64,000 bases of DNA, taken from assembly GCF_001747895.1 (NCBI RefSeq), contig NZ_LNNB01000009.1, positions 62,001 through 126,000 of the forward strand, in the 5' to 3' direction. The notes under the pieces were generated by a model. It saw only the letters and a program-made list of their open reading frames with translations. It ran no database searches and was not told the origin of the DNA. Positions 30,568 through 42,047 of this stretch are shown in pieces (within the stretch, counting starts at the first letter, position 1; each line of letters opens with the position of its first letter). The translations under genes and the position numbers were made by a program. Source of the stretch: Staphylococcus equorum (GTDB lineage: Bacteria > Bacillota > Bacilli > Staphylococcales > Staphylococcaceae).

Positions 30568-31899
30568 ATGCATTTAATTGCGGTTAGCATAAATCATCGT
30601 ACAGCAGATGTAGCATTGAGAGAAAAAGTTGCTTTTAAAGATGATGCCATACGTTCAGCCAATGTTGATTTATTTGAAACAAAATCTATTTTAGAAAATG
30701 TTATATTATCAACTTGTAATCGCACAGAAGTATATGCAGTTGCGGATCAAATTCATACTGGTCGTTATTATATCCAACGATTTTTAGCGAGATCATTTGG
30801 GTTTGATGTTGAAGATATTAAAGAAATGACTGAAGTAAAAGTGGGGGACGACGCAGTAAATCATTTATTGCATGTTACTTCAGGCTTAGATTCTGTTGTT
30901 CTTGGGGAAACTCAAATTCTTGGACAAATTAGAGATGCATTCTTATTAGCTCAAGAAGAGGACACAACAGGTACTATATTTAATCATCTTTTCAAACAAG
31001 CAATTACATTTGCGAAAAAAGCTCATAGTGAAACTGATATTGCAGACAATGCAGTAAGTGTTTCTTATGCGGCTGTTGAACTAGGTAAAAAAGTATTTGG
31101 CAAAATTGACAACAAGCAAGCTTTGATTATTGGTGCAGGGGATATGAGTGAATTATCACTCTTAAATTTAATTGGTTCTGGTGTCACAGATATAACAGTT
31201 GTTAATAGAACATTGAGTAAAGCTCAAAAATTAGCAATGAAACATCATGTGAAATTTGAATCAATGGAATCATTACCAAAACTTTTAGCTAATGTGGATA
31301 TTGTTATCAGTTCAACAAGTTCAGACGAATATATTGTGACAAACGATATGATGCGTTCTATTTCAACAGAACGTAAAAGTGATTCACTTGTTTTAATAGA
31401 CATTGCGGTTCCAAGAGACATTGAGCCTAATATTAATACAATTCAAGACGTATTTAATTATGATGTAGATGACTTGAAAGGATTAGTGGATGCTAATCTC
31501 AGAGAACGTCAAATAGCAGCAAATGATATTATGCAACGAATCCCAGGAGAAATTGTAGCACATAATGAATGGGTAAGTATGTTAGGCGTTGTACCTGTTA
31601 TTCGTGCCTTAAGAGAAAAAGCAATGAATATTCAGGAAGATACTATGGATAGTATTGATAGAAAATTGCCTGCCTTAAGTGAGAGAGAACGTAAAATCAT
31701 TTCAAAACATACTAAAAGTATTATAAATCAAATGTTGAAAGATCCAATCAAACAAGCAAAAGAATTGAGTAATGATAGAAATAGTAACGAAAAATTAGAG
31801 CTGTTTCAAAACATTTTTGACATTGAAGCTGAACAGGCTTATGAACCTAAAAAAAGAAGAAGTGAAGTGCCAACTAGTCAAATCTTAAGTTTTGAATAA
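30568..31899 (+). CDS. hemA: Glutamyl-tRNA reductase
   Basis: Reduces glutamyl-tRNA to glutamate-1-semialdehyde, the first committed step of the C5 heme pathway. The protein has 443 residues. The catalytic cysteine is in [10 protein letters not shown] (about residue 50), [16 protein letters not shown] is the family signature, and the NADPH domain begins near [12 protein letters not shown]. The C-terminal dimerisation helices are present. First gene of hemAXCDBL. GGAGGG precedes the ATG. Confidence 0.97.
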   Translation: MHLIAVSINHRTADVALREKVAFKDDAIRSANVDLFETKSILENVILSTCNRTEVYAVADQIHTGRYYIQRFLARSFGFDVEDIKEMTEVKVGDDAVNHLLHVTSGLDSVVLGETQILGQIRDAFLLAQEEDTTGTIFNHLFKQAITFAKKAHSETDIADNAVSVSYAAVELGKKVFGKIDNKQALIIGAGDMSELSLLNLIGSGVTDITVVNRTLSKAQKLAMKHHVKFESMESLPKLLANVDIVISSTSSDEYIVTNDMMRSISTERKSDSLVLIDIAVPRDIEPNINTIQDVFNYDVDDLKGLVDANLRERQIAANDIMQRIPGEIVAHNEWVSMLGVVPVIRALREKAMNIQEDTMDSIDRKLPALSERERKIISKHTKSIINQMLKDPIKQAKELSNDRNSNEKLELFQNIFDIEAEQAYEPKKRRSEVPTSQILSFE

Positions 31900-31920
31900 G
31901 CACATGCAAATGGTGATAAT

Positions 31921-32757
31921 ATGCAAGAATTTTCATTTATAAGATTAAATGAACTTATATTATTAATTTATTTATTTAGTATTGCTTGTTACTTTTTTGA
32001 TTTTGTGAAAAAGCATTATAAAGTTAGAAAAATTGGTTTTGTTACATTAGGGATTGTTTGGGTGTTACAAACAATCTCTTTATCTATTTATGCTAATGTA
32101 ACGAAACAAATTCCGTTAGGTAATGTTTTTGATGTGTTTTTTGCATTAGCTTGGTTGATTATTTCTATTTCTATAGTGATTAGTGTCATCAAGCAAATAA
32201 ATTTTTCGATATTTTTATTTAATTTAATTGGTTTTGTACTAATTGCTATAAATACATTTCAACCTATGCATTATCAGAGTGCAGGAGATAAATTAAGTAT
32301 TATAAACGAATTGTTAATAGTACATATTGCCTTTGCAATTATAAGTTATGCCCTGTTTGCTTTTGCATTTGTTAATTGTATATTATATTTAATACAGTAT
32401 AAAAATTTAAAGCAGAAACGTTTTAATCAAAAATATTTTAGAATCGGTAGTGTAGCTACACTAGAGCAAGTTGTGTTTTATAGTAGCCTAATCGGTTTTA
32501 TATTTATCATATTAAGTATCATTTTAGGTACACAATGGGGTATAAATACTTTAGGTTTACACATATTGAATGATCCTAAAGTAGTGATGTCTATAATTAT
32601 TGCATTGCTGTATGGTATATATATCATCTTTAGAGTAAGACATACGTTAAGTAAACATAATTTGATTTATTTTAATCTCAGCTTATTTTGCTTAAGTATG
32701 ATTAATTTGATTTTTGCTTCTCATATATCTGATTTTCATCAATGGACAGGAATATGA
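31921..32757 (+). CDS. hemX: HemX-like membrane protein (cytochrome c assembly family)
   Basis: A 278-residue protein with about eight hydrophobic segments, including WGINTLGLHI and histidine-bearing loops of the CcsA/CcmC fold. In Bacillus, HemX lowers the cellular amount of HemA, and the gene lies between hemA and hemC as here. The N-terminus QEFSFIRLNELILLIYLFS starts directly in a membrane helix. The family call is good; the regulatory role is taken from Bacillus and Staphylococcus. Confidence 0.85.
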   Translation: MQEFSFIRLNELILLIYLFSIACYFFDFVKKHYKVRKIGFVTLGIVWVLQTISLSIYANVTKQIPLGNVFDVFFALAWLIISISIVISVIKQINFSIFLFNLIGFVLIAINTFQPMHYQSAGDKLSIINELLIVHIAFAIISYALFAFAFVNCILYLIQYKNLKQKRFNQKYFRIGSVATLEQVVFYSSLIGFIFIILSIILGTQWGINTLGLHILNDPKVVMSIIIALLYGIYIIFRVRHTLSKHNLIYFNLSLFCLSMINLIFASHISDFHQWTGI

Positions 32758-32813
32758 TTACAGATAGAAAAGGTTAATTGTTAAATATAGTCATTTCTAG
32801 GAGGTTGCGCCTA

Positions 32814-33740
32814 ATGCGTAAGTTAATCGTTGGTTCACGTAGAAGTAAGTTAGCTATAACTCAAAGCCAACAATTTATTGAAAAATTAAAAGCTGTTGAT
32901 CCAGAATTAGATATTGAAATTAAAGAAATAGTAACAAAAGGTGACCGTATTGTAGATAAACAATTATCTAAAGTAGGCGGTAAAGGGCTTTTTGTTAAAG
33001 AAATTCAAAATGAATTATTTGATCATGGCATAGATATGGCGATACATTCTTTAAAAGATGTCCCTAGTGTCATACCAGAAGGATTAACTCTAGGTTGCAT
33101 ACCAGATCGTGAAAATCCATATGATGCGTATATTGCTAAGAATCATGTTCCTTTACATGAACTTCCTGACAATAGTATTGTAGGTACAAGTTCTTTACGC
33201 CGTGGTGCTCAAATACTTGCGAAATATCCTAAATTACAAATAAAATGGATACGAGGCAACATTGATACACGTTTAAGTAAGTTAGAAACTGAAGATTTCG
33301 ATGCAATTTTACTTGCAGCTGCTGGTTTGAAACGTATGGGCTGGTCAGACGATATCGTGACAACTTATTTGGATAAAGAGACTTTAATACCAGCCATCGG
33401 ACAAGGCGCTTTAGGTATTGAGTGTCGTGCGGATGATGAAGAGCTGTTAGCATTACTTAAGCAAGTTCACAATGAAGATGTAGCGGATTGTGTTACTGCT
33501 GAAAGAACATTCTTAGAGCGTATGAACGGCAGTTGCCAAGTTCCAATCGGTGGCTACGCTACGAAAAGTAGTGATGGTACAATCGAATTCACAGGCTTAA
33601 TTATGTCTCCTGATGGTAAAGAACGTTATGAGCATACTGAGCGTGGAGAGAATCCAATTGAAATCGGTGAAAAAGTAACTGAAGTTTTAAATGCACAAGG
33701 TGCATATGAAATAATAAAGGCACTAAACGAAGAACAATAA
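32814..33740 (+). CDS. hemC: Porphobilinogen deaminase (hydroxymethylbilane synthase)
   Basis: Polymerises four porphobilinogen units to hydroxymethylbilane. The 308-residue protein begins [18 protein letters not shown]. It shows the substrate-binding segment HSLKDVPSV and the dipyrromethane cofactor cysteine in [16 protein letters not shown] lies before the ATG at 32814, and an upstream in-frame TTG at 32778 would add 12 unrelated residues. Third gene of the hem operon. Confidence 0.96.
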   Translation: MRKLIVGSRRSKLAITQSQQFIEKLKAVDPELDIEIKEIVTKGDRIVDKQLSKVGGKGLFVKEIQNELFDHGIDMAIHSLKDVPSVIPEGLTLGCIPDRENPYDAYIAKNHVPLHELPDNSIVGTSSLRRGAQILAKYPKLQIKWIRGNIDTRLSKLETEDFDAILLAAAGLKRMGWSDDIVTTYLDKETLIPAIGQGALGIECRADDEELLALLKQVHNEDVADCVTAERTFLERMNGSCQVPIGGYATKSSDGTIEFTGLIMSPDGKERYEHTERGENPIEIGEKVTEVLNAQGAYEIIKALNEEQ

Positions 33741-33758
33741 TCGTTTGAGGTGAAAATA

Positions 33759-34434
33759 ATGAGACCAGTGATAGTAATGACACAAACTAGTGAATTTAAC
33801 AAAGAAGATACATGTATTCTACACAAGCCCTTCATAGATGTAGAGCCGTTATTCTTTGATTTGAATTTGCTGGATGTTAACTATGACTGGCTTATTTTTT
33901 CGTCTAAAAAAGCTGTGAAACATTTTCAACCATATTTACCTAAGTTAAATATACAAAAAATTGCAGTAATAGGTGAAAAAACAGCTGATTATTGCAAAAC
34001 TTTAGGTCTAGATGTTTCGTTTTGTCCCACAGATTATTCACAAGAAGGCTTTCTTGAGGAGTTTGAAGCGATAAAAGGCAGTCGCATTTTATTACCATCA
34101 AGCGCAGCAGCAAGAACGTTATTACAAAATGGTTTAAAACAACAAGGGTATTTAGTTAGAAAAATTGACTTATATAAACCTGTTCCACATACTGAGAATA
34201 TAAATGAAGTCTTAAGTCTCATAGCTGAAAATAAAGTAGATGCTATTACTTTTGCGAGTTCATCAGCTGTGCGATATTTTTTTGAAAGTCATCAACATAT
34301 ACCTTTTAATAATTATTTTGTCATCGGCCAACAAACATTGGACACATTAAATACATTTAATGTTCAGGGCACGATGTCAGAAATCCAAACCTTAGAATCA
34401 TTAGTTCAAAAAACTTTAGAAAGTTGGGAAGATA

Positions 34435-34445
<11 letters not shown>
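33759..34445 (+). CDS. hemD: Uroporphyrinogen-III synthase
   Basis: Cyclises and isomerises hydroxymethylbilane to uroporphyrinogen III. The 228-residue protein is weakly conserved, as is usual for HemD. Recognisable parts are the two-lobed pattern with [13 protein letters not shown] near residue 40 and the [15 protein letters not shown] segment. The start at 33759 follows GAGGTG; the GTG at 33750 is part of that site. The 3' end overlaps hemB by 11 bases. Confidence 0.9.
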
Positions 34446-35412
<967 letters not shown>

Positions 35413-35426
35413 GGAGGTTATTTAGA

Positions 35427-36710
35427 ATGCGTTATACTAATTCTGAAAAAGCGATGGTAAAAGCTGAACAATTGATGCCCGGTGGTGTCAATAGTCCAGT
35501 AAGAGCTTTCAAATCAGTAGATACACCAGCAATATTTATGGACCATGGTGAAGGTTCAAGAATATATGATATTGATGGTAATGAATACATCGATTACGTT
35601 CTAAGTTGGGGGCCATTAATTTTAGGACATAAAAACAAGCAAGTAATTGATAAAATTCATGAAGCAGTGGATAATGGTACAAGTTTCGGTGCTTCCACAC
35701 TACAAGAAAATAAATTAGCTGAACTCGTTATTGATCGTGTGCCATCTATTGAAAAAATACGTATGGTTTCATCAGGTACTGAAGCAACCCTTGATACATT
35801 ACGCTTAGCACGTGGTTATACTGGTCGTAATAAAATTATTAAATTTATCGGTTGTTATCATGGTCATAGTGACTCACTATTAATCAAAGCAGGATCTGGT
35901 GTCGCAACGCTTGGTTTACCTGATTCACCAGGAGTGCCTGAAGGTATTGCGAAAAATACAATCACAGTTCCATATAATGACTTAGATGCGCTAAAAGTTG
36001 CATTTGAAGAATTTGGTGACGATATTGCTGGCGTTATAGTAGAACCTGTAGCTGGTAATATGGGCGTCGTGCCTCCAGTTGAAGGATTTTTACAAGGCTT
36101 AAGAGACATCACTACAGAATATGGTTCATTACTTATTTTCGATGAAGTGATGACAGGGTTTAGAGTGGGATACAACTGTGCGCAAGGTTACTTTAATGTA
36201 ACACCAGATTTAACTTGTTTAGGTAAAGTAATCGGTGGTGGCTTGCCAGTTGGTGCTATTGGTGGTAAGAAAGAAGTTATGGATCAAATTGCGCCAGCTG
36301 GTGATATTTATCAAGCTGGTACGTTATCAGGTAATCCATTAGCTATGACAAGTGGTTATGAAACACTAAGTCAATTAACTCCTGAGTCATATGATTATTT
36401 TAATAAATTAGGTGACAAATTAGAAGAAGGATTGAAAGCGGTCTTTGCAAAACATCATGTGCCAATCACTGTAAATCGTGCTGGTTCTATGATAGGATAT
36501 TTCTTAAATGCAGGGCCGGTGACAAACTTTGAACAAGCAAATAAAAGCGATTTAGAAATGTTTAGTCAAATGTATAGAGAAATGGCAAAAGAAGGCGTAT
36601 TTTTACCGCCTTCCCAATTTGAAGGAACATTTCTTTCAACAGCGCATACAGAAGCTGATATTGAACAAACAATACAAGCATTTGATACCGCTCTAAGTCG
36701 AATTGTATAA
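35427..36710 (+). CDS. hemL: Glutamate-1-semialdehyde 2,1-aminomutase
   Basis: A PLP-dependent mutase that makes 5-aminolevulinate from glutamate-1-semialdehyde. The 427-residue protein has [10 protein letters not shown] at the N-terminus, [20 protein letters not shown] for cofactor phosphate binding, the aspartate in [10 protein letters not shown] and the Schiff-base lysine in [20 protein letters not shown] precedes the ATG. It is the last gene of hemAXCDBL and ends at a terminator. Confidence 0.96.
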   Translation: MRYTNSEKAMVKAEQLMPGGVNSPVRAFKSVDTPAIFMDHGEGSRIYDIDGNEYIDYVLSWGPLILGHKNKQVIDKIHEAVDNGTSFGASTLQENKLAELVIDRVPSIEKIRMVSSGTEATLDTLRLARGYTGRNKIIKFIGCYHGHSDSLLIKAGSGVATLGLPDSPGVPEGIAKNTITVPYNDLDALKVAFEEFGDDIAGVIVEPVAGNMGVVPPVEGFLQGLRDITTEYGSLLIFDEVMTGFRVGYNCAQGYFNVTPDLTCLGKVIGGGLPVGAIGGKKEVMDQIAPAGDIYQAGTLSGNPLAMTSGYETLSQLTPESYDYFNKLGDKLEEGLKAVFAKHHVPITVNRAGSMIGYFLNAGPVTNFEQANKSDLEMFSQMYREMAKEGVFLPPSQFEGTFLSTAHTEADIEQTIQAFDTALSRIV

Positions 36711-36721
36711 AGTTTATTTTT

Positions 36722-36757
36722 AGCCCGAACAACCATGGTGTTGATCGGGTTCTTTTA
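36722..36757 (+). terminator. Terminator of the hem operon
   Basis: CCCGAACAAC pairs with GTTGATCGGG and is followed by TTCTTTTAT. Confidence 0.8.
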
Positions 36758-36806
36758 TATGTAAAGTACTATGAAGTATAATGATACCTATGAAAGTTGT
36801 GAGTAC

Positions 36807-37877
36807 ATGAGTAAGCAATTAAGAAACAATATCATCGTTTTAGTGTTAGCTTTATTTTTAAGTTTTATACTTAATGCAGCCAATATATTATTGCCATTTA
36901 TGTTTGGTCCTATTATTGCCAGTATAATTTGTGTGAGATATTTGCATTTAGAAATAAATTGGCCATTTTGGCTAAGTCAAATTGGTTTAGTGTTACTAGG
37001 TGTTCAAATTGGATCTACTTTCACTAAAGAGGTTATTTTAGATATTAAAGATGATTGGTTTACTATTGTAATAATTACAGTGTTATTACTTGGGCTCGCG
37101 TTAATCATTGCTTATTTTTTCAAAAAAATAGCAAAAGTAAATATTGAAACAGCAATACTTAGTGTCATTCCAGGTGCATTGAGTCAAATGCTGATTATGG
37201 CCGAAGAAAATAAAAAAGCGGATATTATGGTAGTGAGTTTGACTCAAACTTCGAGAATTATATTTGTGGTTATTCTTGTGCCTTTTATTTCTTACTTTTT
37301 TAAAGACTCACAAGAATTAGCGACCGGTGGAACTGGAGTAACAGCAACGTTGACTGAAGCTTTATCGATGCCTAGTATTATCTTTTTGACATTAGCTGTA
37401 ATCGCTGTATATATCGTAATGGGTAAAATTAATTTTCCGACAAAACAGATACTTGCACCGATTCTTGTATTAATATGTTGGAATTTGTTAACAGGTGCTA
37501 ACTTTACATTAGATAATTATATTATTGCAGCTGCACAAGTCATATATATGATTAGAATTGGCATTCAAATTGCGCTCTTATTAGATCAGATGAAAGGGCG
37601 AATTGCCGTCGCAATTGCTTTTCAGAATACATTACTCATATTGTTAGCTTTCGTAATGGTGCTAATCATTTCTACATTTTCGACGCATTCAGTAAATGAA
37701 TTGTTCTTAGGCGCTGCTCCAGGTGGTATGAGCCAAATTGTTATTGTGGCGTTAGAAACAGGTACGGATGTCGCATTGATTTCTAGTTACCATATCTTTA
37801 GAATATTCTTTATTTTATTCTTAATTGCGCCAGCGATAAACGTGTTCTTGAAACATCGTGAAAAAAAACTTAATTAA
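36807..37877 (+). CDS. AbrB-family membrane protein (putative transporter)
   Basis: A protein of about 356 residues with nine to ten hydrophobic segments and two related halves. Each half carries a glycine-rich motif of the form PGALSQMLIMA / PGGMSQIVIVA before a conserved acidic position, the duplicated domain known as AbrB (a membrane family unrelated to the regulator AbrB). Members are sometimes labelled ammonia monooxygenase, which nothing here supports. The start at 36807 is preferred because the hydrophobic N-terminus then follows directly; an ATG at 36771 is in frame. The substrate is unknown. Confidence 0.7.
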   Translation: MSKQLRNNIIVLVLALFLSFILNAANILLPFMFGPIIASIICVRYLHLEINWPFWLSQIGLVLLGVQIGSTFTKEVILDIKDDWFTIVIITVLLLGLALIIAYFFKKIAKVNIETAILSVIPGALSQMLIMAEENKKADIMVVSLTQTSRIIFVVILVPFISYFFKDSQELATGGTGVTATLTEALSMPSIIFLTLAVIAVYIVMGKINFPTKQILAPILVLICWNLLTGANFTLDNYIIAAAQVIYMIRIGIQIALLLDQMKGRIAVAIAFQNTLLILLAFVMVLIISTFSTHSVNELFLGAAPGGMSQIVIVALETGTDVALISSYHIFRIFFILFLIAPAINVFLKHREKKLN

Positions 37878-37974
37878 ACTGATGATATTTTTAATTAGAA
37901 AATTGAACAATTACATCACAATTATATATTACGACTGTTATACACAATATTATGATATAGAGAGGGTGAGACCG

Positions 37975-38084
37975 TGTTAGAAAATGTGATATAGGCATAT
38001 CAAATCACTTTTCAGTTAAAGTGACACGACTTTTTGAGCGAATAAGGTGAACCAAAAGTCACAATTAGCAAAGTGTTTCTAACA
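37975..38084 (+). other. Possible structured RNA element (multi-branch fold)
   Basis: A 9-bp stem TGTTAGAAA (37975-37983) / TTTCTAACA (38076-38084) encloses three further hairpins: TGATAT-AGGC-ATATCA (37987-38002), CACTTT-TCAGTT-AAAGTG (38006-38023) and GACTTTT / AAAAGTC (38028-38060). The element sits just before a small membrane-protein ORF. It matches no RNA class I recognise. Short A+T-rich helices can arise by chance, so this is a candidate only. Confidence 0.3.
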
Positions 38085-38090
38085 TATATT

Positions 38091-38255
38091 ATGAAAATTA
38101 TTTATATCATGGTCATCATTCTTCTATGGATTAATGTCATACTGACCTACGATATTGTAAAGGGTATCGTTGCAGTACTATTGACTTTACTTATAATCAG
38201 ATTGTATAAAAATAAAAAGATTGTTAAAAATAGTCACAAAAAACGAGATTTATAA
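38091..38255 (+). CDS. Small membrane protein, unknown
   Basis: A 54-residue peptide, almost entirely one or two hydrophobic helices followed by a basic tail (RLYKNKKIVKNSHKKRD). That composition fits a real membrane peptide with an inside-positive end. No clear ribosome site precedes the ATG at 38091, and a GTG at 38073 would extend it by six residues. I do not recognise a family. It follows the folded segment described at 37975-38084. Confidence 0.4.
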   Translation: MKIIYIMVIILLWINVILTYDIVKGIVAVLLTLLIIRLYKNKKIVKNSHKKRDL

Positions 38256-38339
38256 AAGTTTTAAATTTTACAACACTTTTCTATTTATTTAAAATTAAAA
38301 ATGTAGAATCGCTACTCTGTGCATTGCCAATATATAAAA

Positions 38340-38380
38340 TAAGGCCGAGACAAAATACATGTCTCGGCCTTATTTTATAT
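38340..38380. terminator. Bidirectional terminator between the small ORF and tag
   Basis: AAGGCCGAGACA pairs with TGTCTCGGCCTT across a short loop, followed by ATTTTAT. It lies between two genes that converge on it and resembles the hairpin at 29522-29564. Confidence 0.82.
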
Positions 38381-38483
38381 ATATTCTATTGAAATATTTT
38401 GAGTTTTGAGCGGGGGGCATTTTGTTGATTCATGGTGAAAAATATCGAAAAATGAAATTTTCTCAAAAGGGAATGATCTATGG

Positions 38484-39062
38484 CTAATTAAAGCCTTTGC
38501 CTCGATAATGCTTTGGATTATTAGGACATGATTGCATATGTGCATTATACAAACCGGCAGCTTCTAAAAATGAATAAACTGTCACTGGCCCTAAAAATTT
38601 AAAACCATAACGCTTCAATGTTTTCGATAATTCTGTTGCGCGTGTGTCTATAGTAATACGATCACTTGGATGTGTATAGCCACAATCGATAGGTTGGTGA
38701 TCTACATATGACCATAGAAAATCACTGAAACTTCCGAAGTCTTTTTCTATTTCAAAATATCCTTTTGCTTGTCCTACAATAGCTTCTATCTTTTTTCTAT
38801 TATGAACGATATTAGGAAATGTCATCAAGCGGTCTATATCATCTGGTGTCATTTTGGAGATAAGCACTGGATCAAAGTCATAAAAAGCTTCTTCGTAAGA
38901 TGCTTTTTTCTTTAAAATTGTTAACCAGGAAAGACCAGCATGTTGTGATTCTAAAGCCATCAGTTTAAATAATTTCAAGCTATCATAAAGTGGTTGGCCC
39001 CATACTTCATCATGATATTCGAGATAGGTTGGATCTTTTGTGCCAAATGCGCATTCATTCAT
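38484..39062 (-). CDS. tag: DNA-3-methyladenine glycosylase I
   Basis: Removes 3-methyladenine from alkylated DNA. The 192-residue protein begins NECAFGTKDPTYLEYHDEVWG, the usual Tag start with the zinc-binding cysteine. It contains FELMALESQHAGLSW-like sequence (here KLMALESQHAGLSWLTIL), the glutamate-bearing pocket, and the C-terminal HMQSCPNN with further zinc ligands. It is reverse-strand and divergent from the valS leader. Confidence 0.93.
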   Translation of the reverse strand: MNECAFGTKDPTYLEYHDEVWGQPLYDSLKLFKLMALESQHAGLSWLTILKKKASYEEAFYDFDPVLISKMTPDDIDRLMTFPNIVHNRKKIEAIVGQAKGYFEIEKDFGSFSDFLWSYVDHQPIDCGYTHPSDRITIDTRATELSKTLKRYGFKFLGPVTVYSFLEAAGLYNAHMQSCPNNPKHYRGKGFN

Positions 39063-39109
39063 ATATTTTCACTCCATTCCATTGACTTATCTTAACATCC
39101 ATTATACTA

Positions 39110-39390
39110 TAATTAAGTAAAGAGATATTGTCTACTGGGAAGAGTAAATAGGCTTAGATTTAACAGAGAGTACATGTATGCTGAGAATGTACAGTTTAAC
39201 TTATTGAAGGTAGCCCACATTGAACTTTAGCTGAAATACTACAATGTAATTGTATGTAAAATAGGTTAAAGCGTGTTTGAGCGTTAATCATAATTTTAAG
39301 TGCTTGAAATTAGTGAACTAATTTCTTGAATTTAGGTGGTACCACGGGAAATCCGTCCTATATATTTATAGGGCGGATTTTTTATTTTAA
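39110..39390 (+). ncRNA. T-box riboswitch (valine) before valS
   Basis: The 343-bp gap before valS contains the T-box AGGTGGTACCACGG at 39334-39347. A terminator follows, AATCCGTCCTAT / ATAGGGCGGATT with a T run (39349-39386). A GTA at 39210-39212, in the context TTGAAGGTAGCCC on the 3' side of stem I, is the probable valine specifier. TTGACT (39083-39088) and TATACT/TATAAT (39103-39113) just upstream are likely promoter elements. Low tRNA-Val charging should allow read-through into valS-folC. Confidence 0.92.
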
Positions 39391-39405
39391 GGAGGATTTT
39401 AACGA

Positions 39406-42036
39406 ATGGAAATGAAACCAAAATATAATCCGAACGAAGTTGAGTCAGGGCGCTATGAAGAATGGCTTGATAAGGGCTATTTTAAAGCGTCTGAAGATAA
39501 TACAAAAGAAACATACACAATTGTTATCCCACCACCAAATGTAACGGGTAAATTACACCTAGGACATGCATGGGATACAACGTTGCAAGATATATTGACA
39601 CGTATGAAACGTATGCAAGGTTACGATACTTTGTATTTACCTGGTATGGACCATGCTGGTATAGCAACACAAGCCAAAGTAGAAGCTAAATTGAATGAGC
39701 AAGGATTATCTCGTCATGATTTAGGTCGTGAAAAATTCCTTGAACAAGCCTGGGATTGGAAAGAAGAATACGCTACATTTATTAGAAAACAATGGGCTAA
39801 ACTAGGATTAGGTTTAGATTACAGCAGAGAAAGATTTACATTAGATGATGGATTGAGTAAAGCAGTTAATAAAGTATTCGTTGATATGTATAAGAAAGAT
39901 TTAATCTATCGCGGAGAATATATTATTAATTGGGATCCCATCGCTCGTACTGCGTTATCAGATATTGAAGTTATTCATGAAGACGTACAAGGTAAATTTT
40001 ATCATTTTAAATATCCTTATGCAGATGGCGAAGGCTATATAGAAATCGCTACAACACGTCCTGAAACAATGTTAGGTGATACTGCGATTGTTGTGAATCC
40101 TAATGATGATCGTTATAAAGATATCATTGGCAAAAAAGTTATATTACCAATCCTAGGTAGAGAATTGCCTATCTTAGCAGATGATTATGTAGATATTGAT
40201 TTCGGTAGTGGTGCTATGAAAGTAACACCTGCGCATGATCCAAATGACTTTGAAATAGGTAACCGTCATGACTTAGAACGCATTATTGTTATGGATGAAT
40301 CTGGTAAAATGAATGACAAAGCTGGTAAATACGAAGGTTTAGATAGATTTGACTGTCGTGAACAGCTTGTAAAAGATTTAGAATCTGAAGGTTTAGTTAT
40401 TAAAATAGAAGAGCATGAACATTCTGTTGGTCATTCTGAACGTTCTGGTGCAGTTGTAGAACCTTATTTATCTACACAATGGTTTGTAAAAATGAAACCT
40501 TTAGCAGAGCAAGCATTAGATAATCAAAAAACAGATGATAGAATCGATTTTGTACCTGCAAGATTTGAAAAAACATTTAATCGTTGGATGGAAGAAATTA
40601 GAGATTGGACAATTTCACGTCAATTATGGTGGGGACATCAAATTCCTGCATGGTATCACAATGAAACTGGTGAAATTTACGTCGGTGAAGCAGCACCAGA
40701 AGATATTGAAAATTGGACACAAGATGAAGATGTATTAGACACATGGTTCTCTAGTGCATTATGGCCATTCTCAACGTTAGGTTGGCCAGACGTTGAAGCT
40801 GAAGACTTCCAGCGCTACTTCCCAACGAATGCATTAGTAACTGGTTATGACATCATCTTCTTCTGGGTGGCAAGAATGATCTTTCAAGGATTAGAATTTA
40901 CTGGAAAACGTCCTTTCGATGATGTATTATTACATGGATTGGTCCGTGCAGAAGATGGACGTAAAATGAGTAAATCTCTAGGTAACGGTGTTGATCCAAT
41001 GGATGTTATCAATGAGTATGGTGCAGATAGCCTAAGATATTTCTTAGCAACTGGTTCTTCACCAGGTCATGATTTACGTTACTCTACTGAAAAAGTTGAA
41101 TCTGTATGGAATTTTATCAATAAAATTTGGAATGCAGCTCGATTCAGTTTAATGAATATTGGGGATGACTTTAAAGTTGAAGATGTAGACTTATCAGGTA
41201 ATCTATCATTAGCAGATAAGTGGATTTTAACGCGCTTAAATGAAACGATTGCTAACGTTACAGATTTAAGTGACAAGTATGAGTTTGGTGAAGTTGGTCG
41301 TACGCTTTATAACTTTATTTGGGATGATTTCTGTGATTGGTATATTGAAATGAGTAAAATACCAATGAATAGCGATGATGAAGCACAGAAACAAGTAACG
41401 CGTTCTGTACTAACTTATGTGTTAGATAATACAATGAGAATGTTACACCCATTCATGCCGTTTGTTACTGAACAAATTTGGCAAAATCTGCCACATGAAG
41501 GTGAAACAATTGTTAATGCACCTTGGCCTAAAGTGAACGAGGCATTGATTTTTGATGAAAGTAAAGAAACGATGCAACAACTTGTTGAAATAATTAAATC
41601 TGTTAGACAATCACGCTTGGAAGTAAACACACCATTATCTAAAGCAATACCTATTTTCATTAAAGCAAAAGATGAAAATGTTAAAGATACGCTAGTAAAT
41701 AATTCAAATTATATAGATAAATTCTGTCATCCTAGCGAACTTACAATCGATACAGCAGTTGAAATACCTGAAAAAGCGATGACATCTATTACTACAGCTG
41801 GTGAAGTTGTTTTACCACTTGAAGGTTTAATCGACATGGATAAAGAGATTGAGAGATTAGAAAACGAACTTGGGAAATGGGAAAAAGAATTGGATCGTGT
41901 TAATAAAAAATTAGCAAACGATAATTTCGTTAATAAAGCACCTGAAAAAGTAATCAATGAAGAACGTGAGAAAAAACAAACGTATCAAGAAAAATACGAG
42001 GGTGTTAAATTACGAATTAATCAATTAAAAGCATAG
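39406..42036 (+). CDS. valS: Valyl-tRNA synthetase
   Basis: Charges tRNA-Val; 876 residues, the usual length. The class I signatures are [15 protein letters not shown] (HIGH-type) and [10 protein letters not shown] (KMSKS). The CP1 editing domain includes [13 protein letters not shown], and a C-terminal coiled coil (about 810-876, [17 protein letters not shown]) is present. GGAGG precedes the ATG. It is controlled by the T-box leader and followed after 11 bp by folC. Confidence 0.97.
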   Translation: MEMKPKYNPNEVESGRYEEWLDKGYFKASEDNTKETYTIVIPPPNVTGKLHLGHAWDTTLQDILTRMKRMQGYDTLYLPGMDHAGIATQAKVEAKLNEQGLSRHDLGREKFLEQAWDWKEEYATFIRKQWAKLGLGLDYSRERFTLDDGLSKAVNKVFVDMYKKDLIYRGEYIINWDPIARTALSDIEVIHEDVQGKFYHFKYPYADGEGYIEIATTRPETMLGDTAIVVNPNDDRYKDIIGKKVILPILGRELPILADDYVDIDFGSGAMKVTPAHDPNDFEIGNRHDLERIIVMDESGKMNDKAGKYEGLDRFDCREQLVKDLESEGLVIKIEEHEHSVGHSERSGAVVEPYLSTQWFVKMKPLAEQALDNQKTDDRIDFVPARFEKTFNRWMEEIRDWTISRQLWWGHQIPAWYHNETGEIYVGEAAPEDIENWTQDEDVLDTWFSSALWPFSTLGWPDVEAEDFQRYFPTNALVTGYDIIFFWVARMIFQGLEFTGKRPFDDVLLHGLVRAEDGRKMSKSLGNGVDPMDVINEYGADSLRYFLATGSSPGHDLRYSTEKVESVWNFINKIWNAARFSLMNIGDDFKVEDVDLSGNLSLADKWILTRLNETIANVTDLSDKYEFGEVGRTLYNFIWDDFCDWYIEMSKIPMNSDDEAQKQVTRSVLTYVLDNTMRMLHPFMPFVTEQIWQNLPHEGETIVNAPWPKVNEALIFDESKETMQQLVEIIKSVRQSRLEVNTPLSKAIPIFIKAKDENVKDTLVNNSNYIDKFCHPSELTIDTAVEIPEKAMTSITTAGEVVLPLEGLIDMDKEIERLENELGKWEKELDRVNKKLANDNFVNKAPEKVINEEREKKQTYQEKYEGVKLRINQLKA

Positions 42037-42047
42037 GAGTCCTAAAC

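Noticed and set aside
36807-37877. Ammonia monooxygenase label sometimes attached to AbrB-family proteins
   Set aside because: No metal-site or similarity to the Amo/Pmo subunits is visible; the repeats are those of a membrane transporter-like family.
37975-38084. tRNA or tRNA-like gene because of the cloverleaf-like arrangement
   Set aside because: The closing stem is 9 bp, there is no GTTC-type T-loop motif and no CCA-proximal acceptor pattern.
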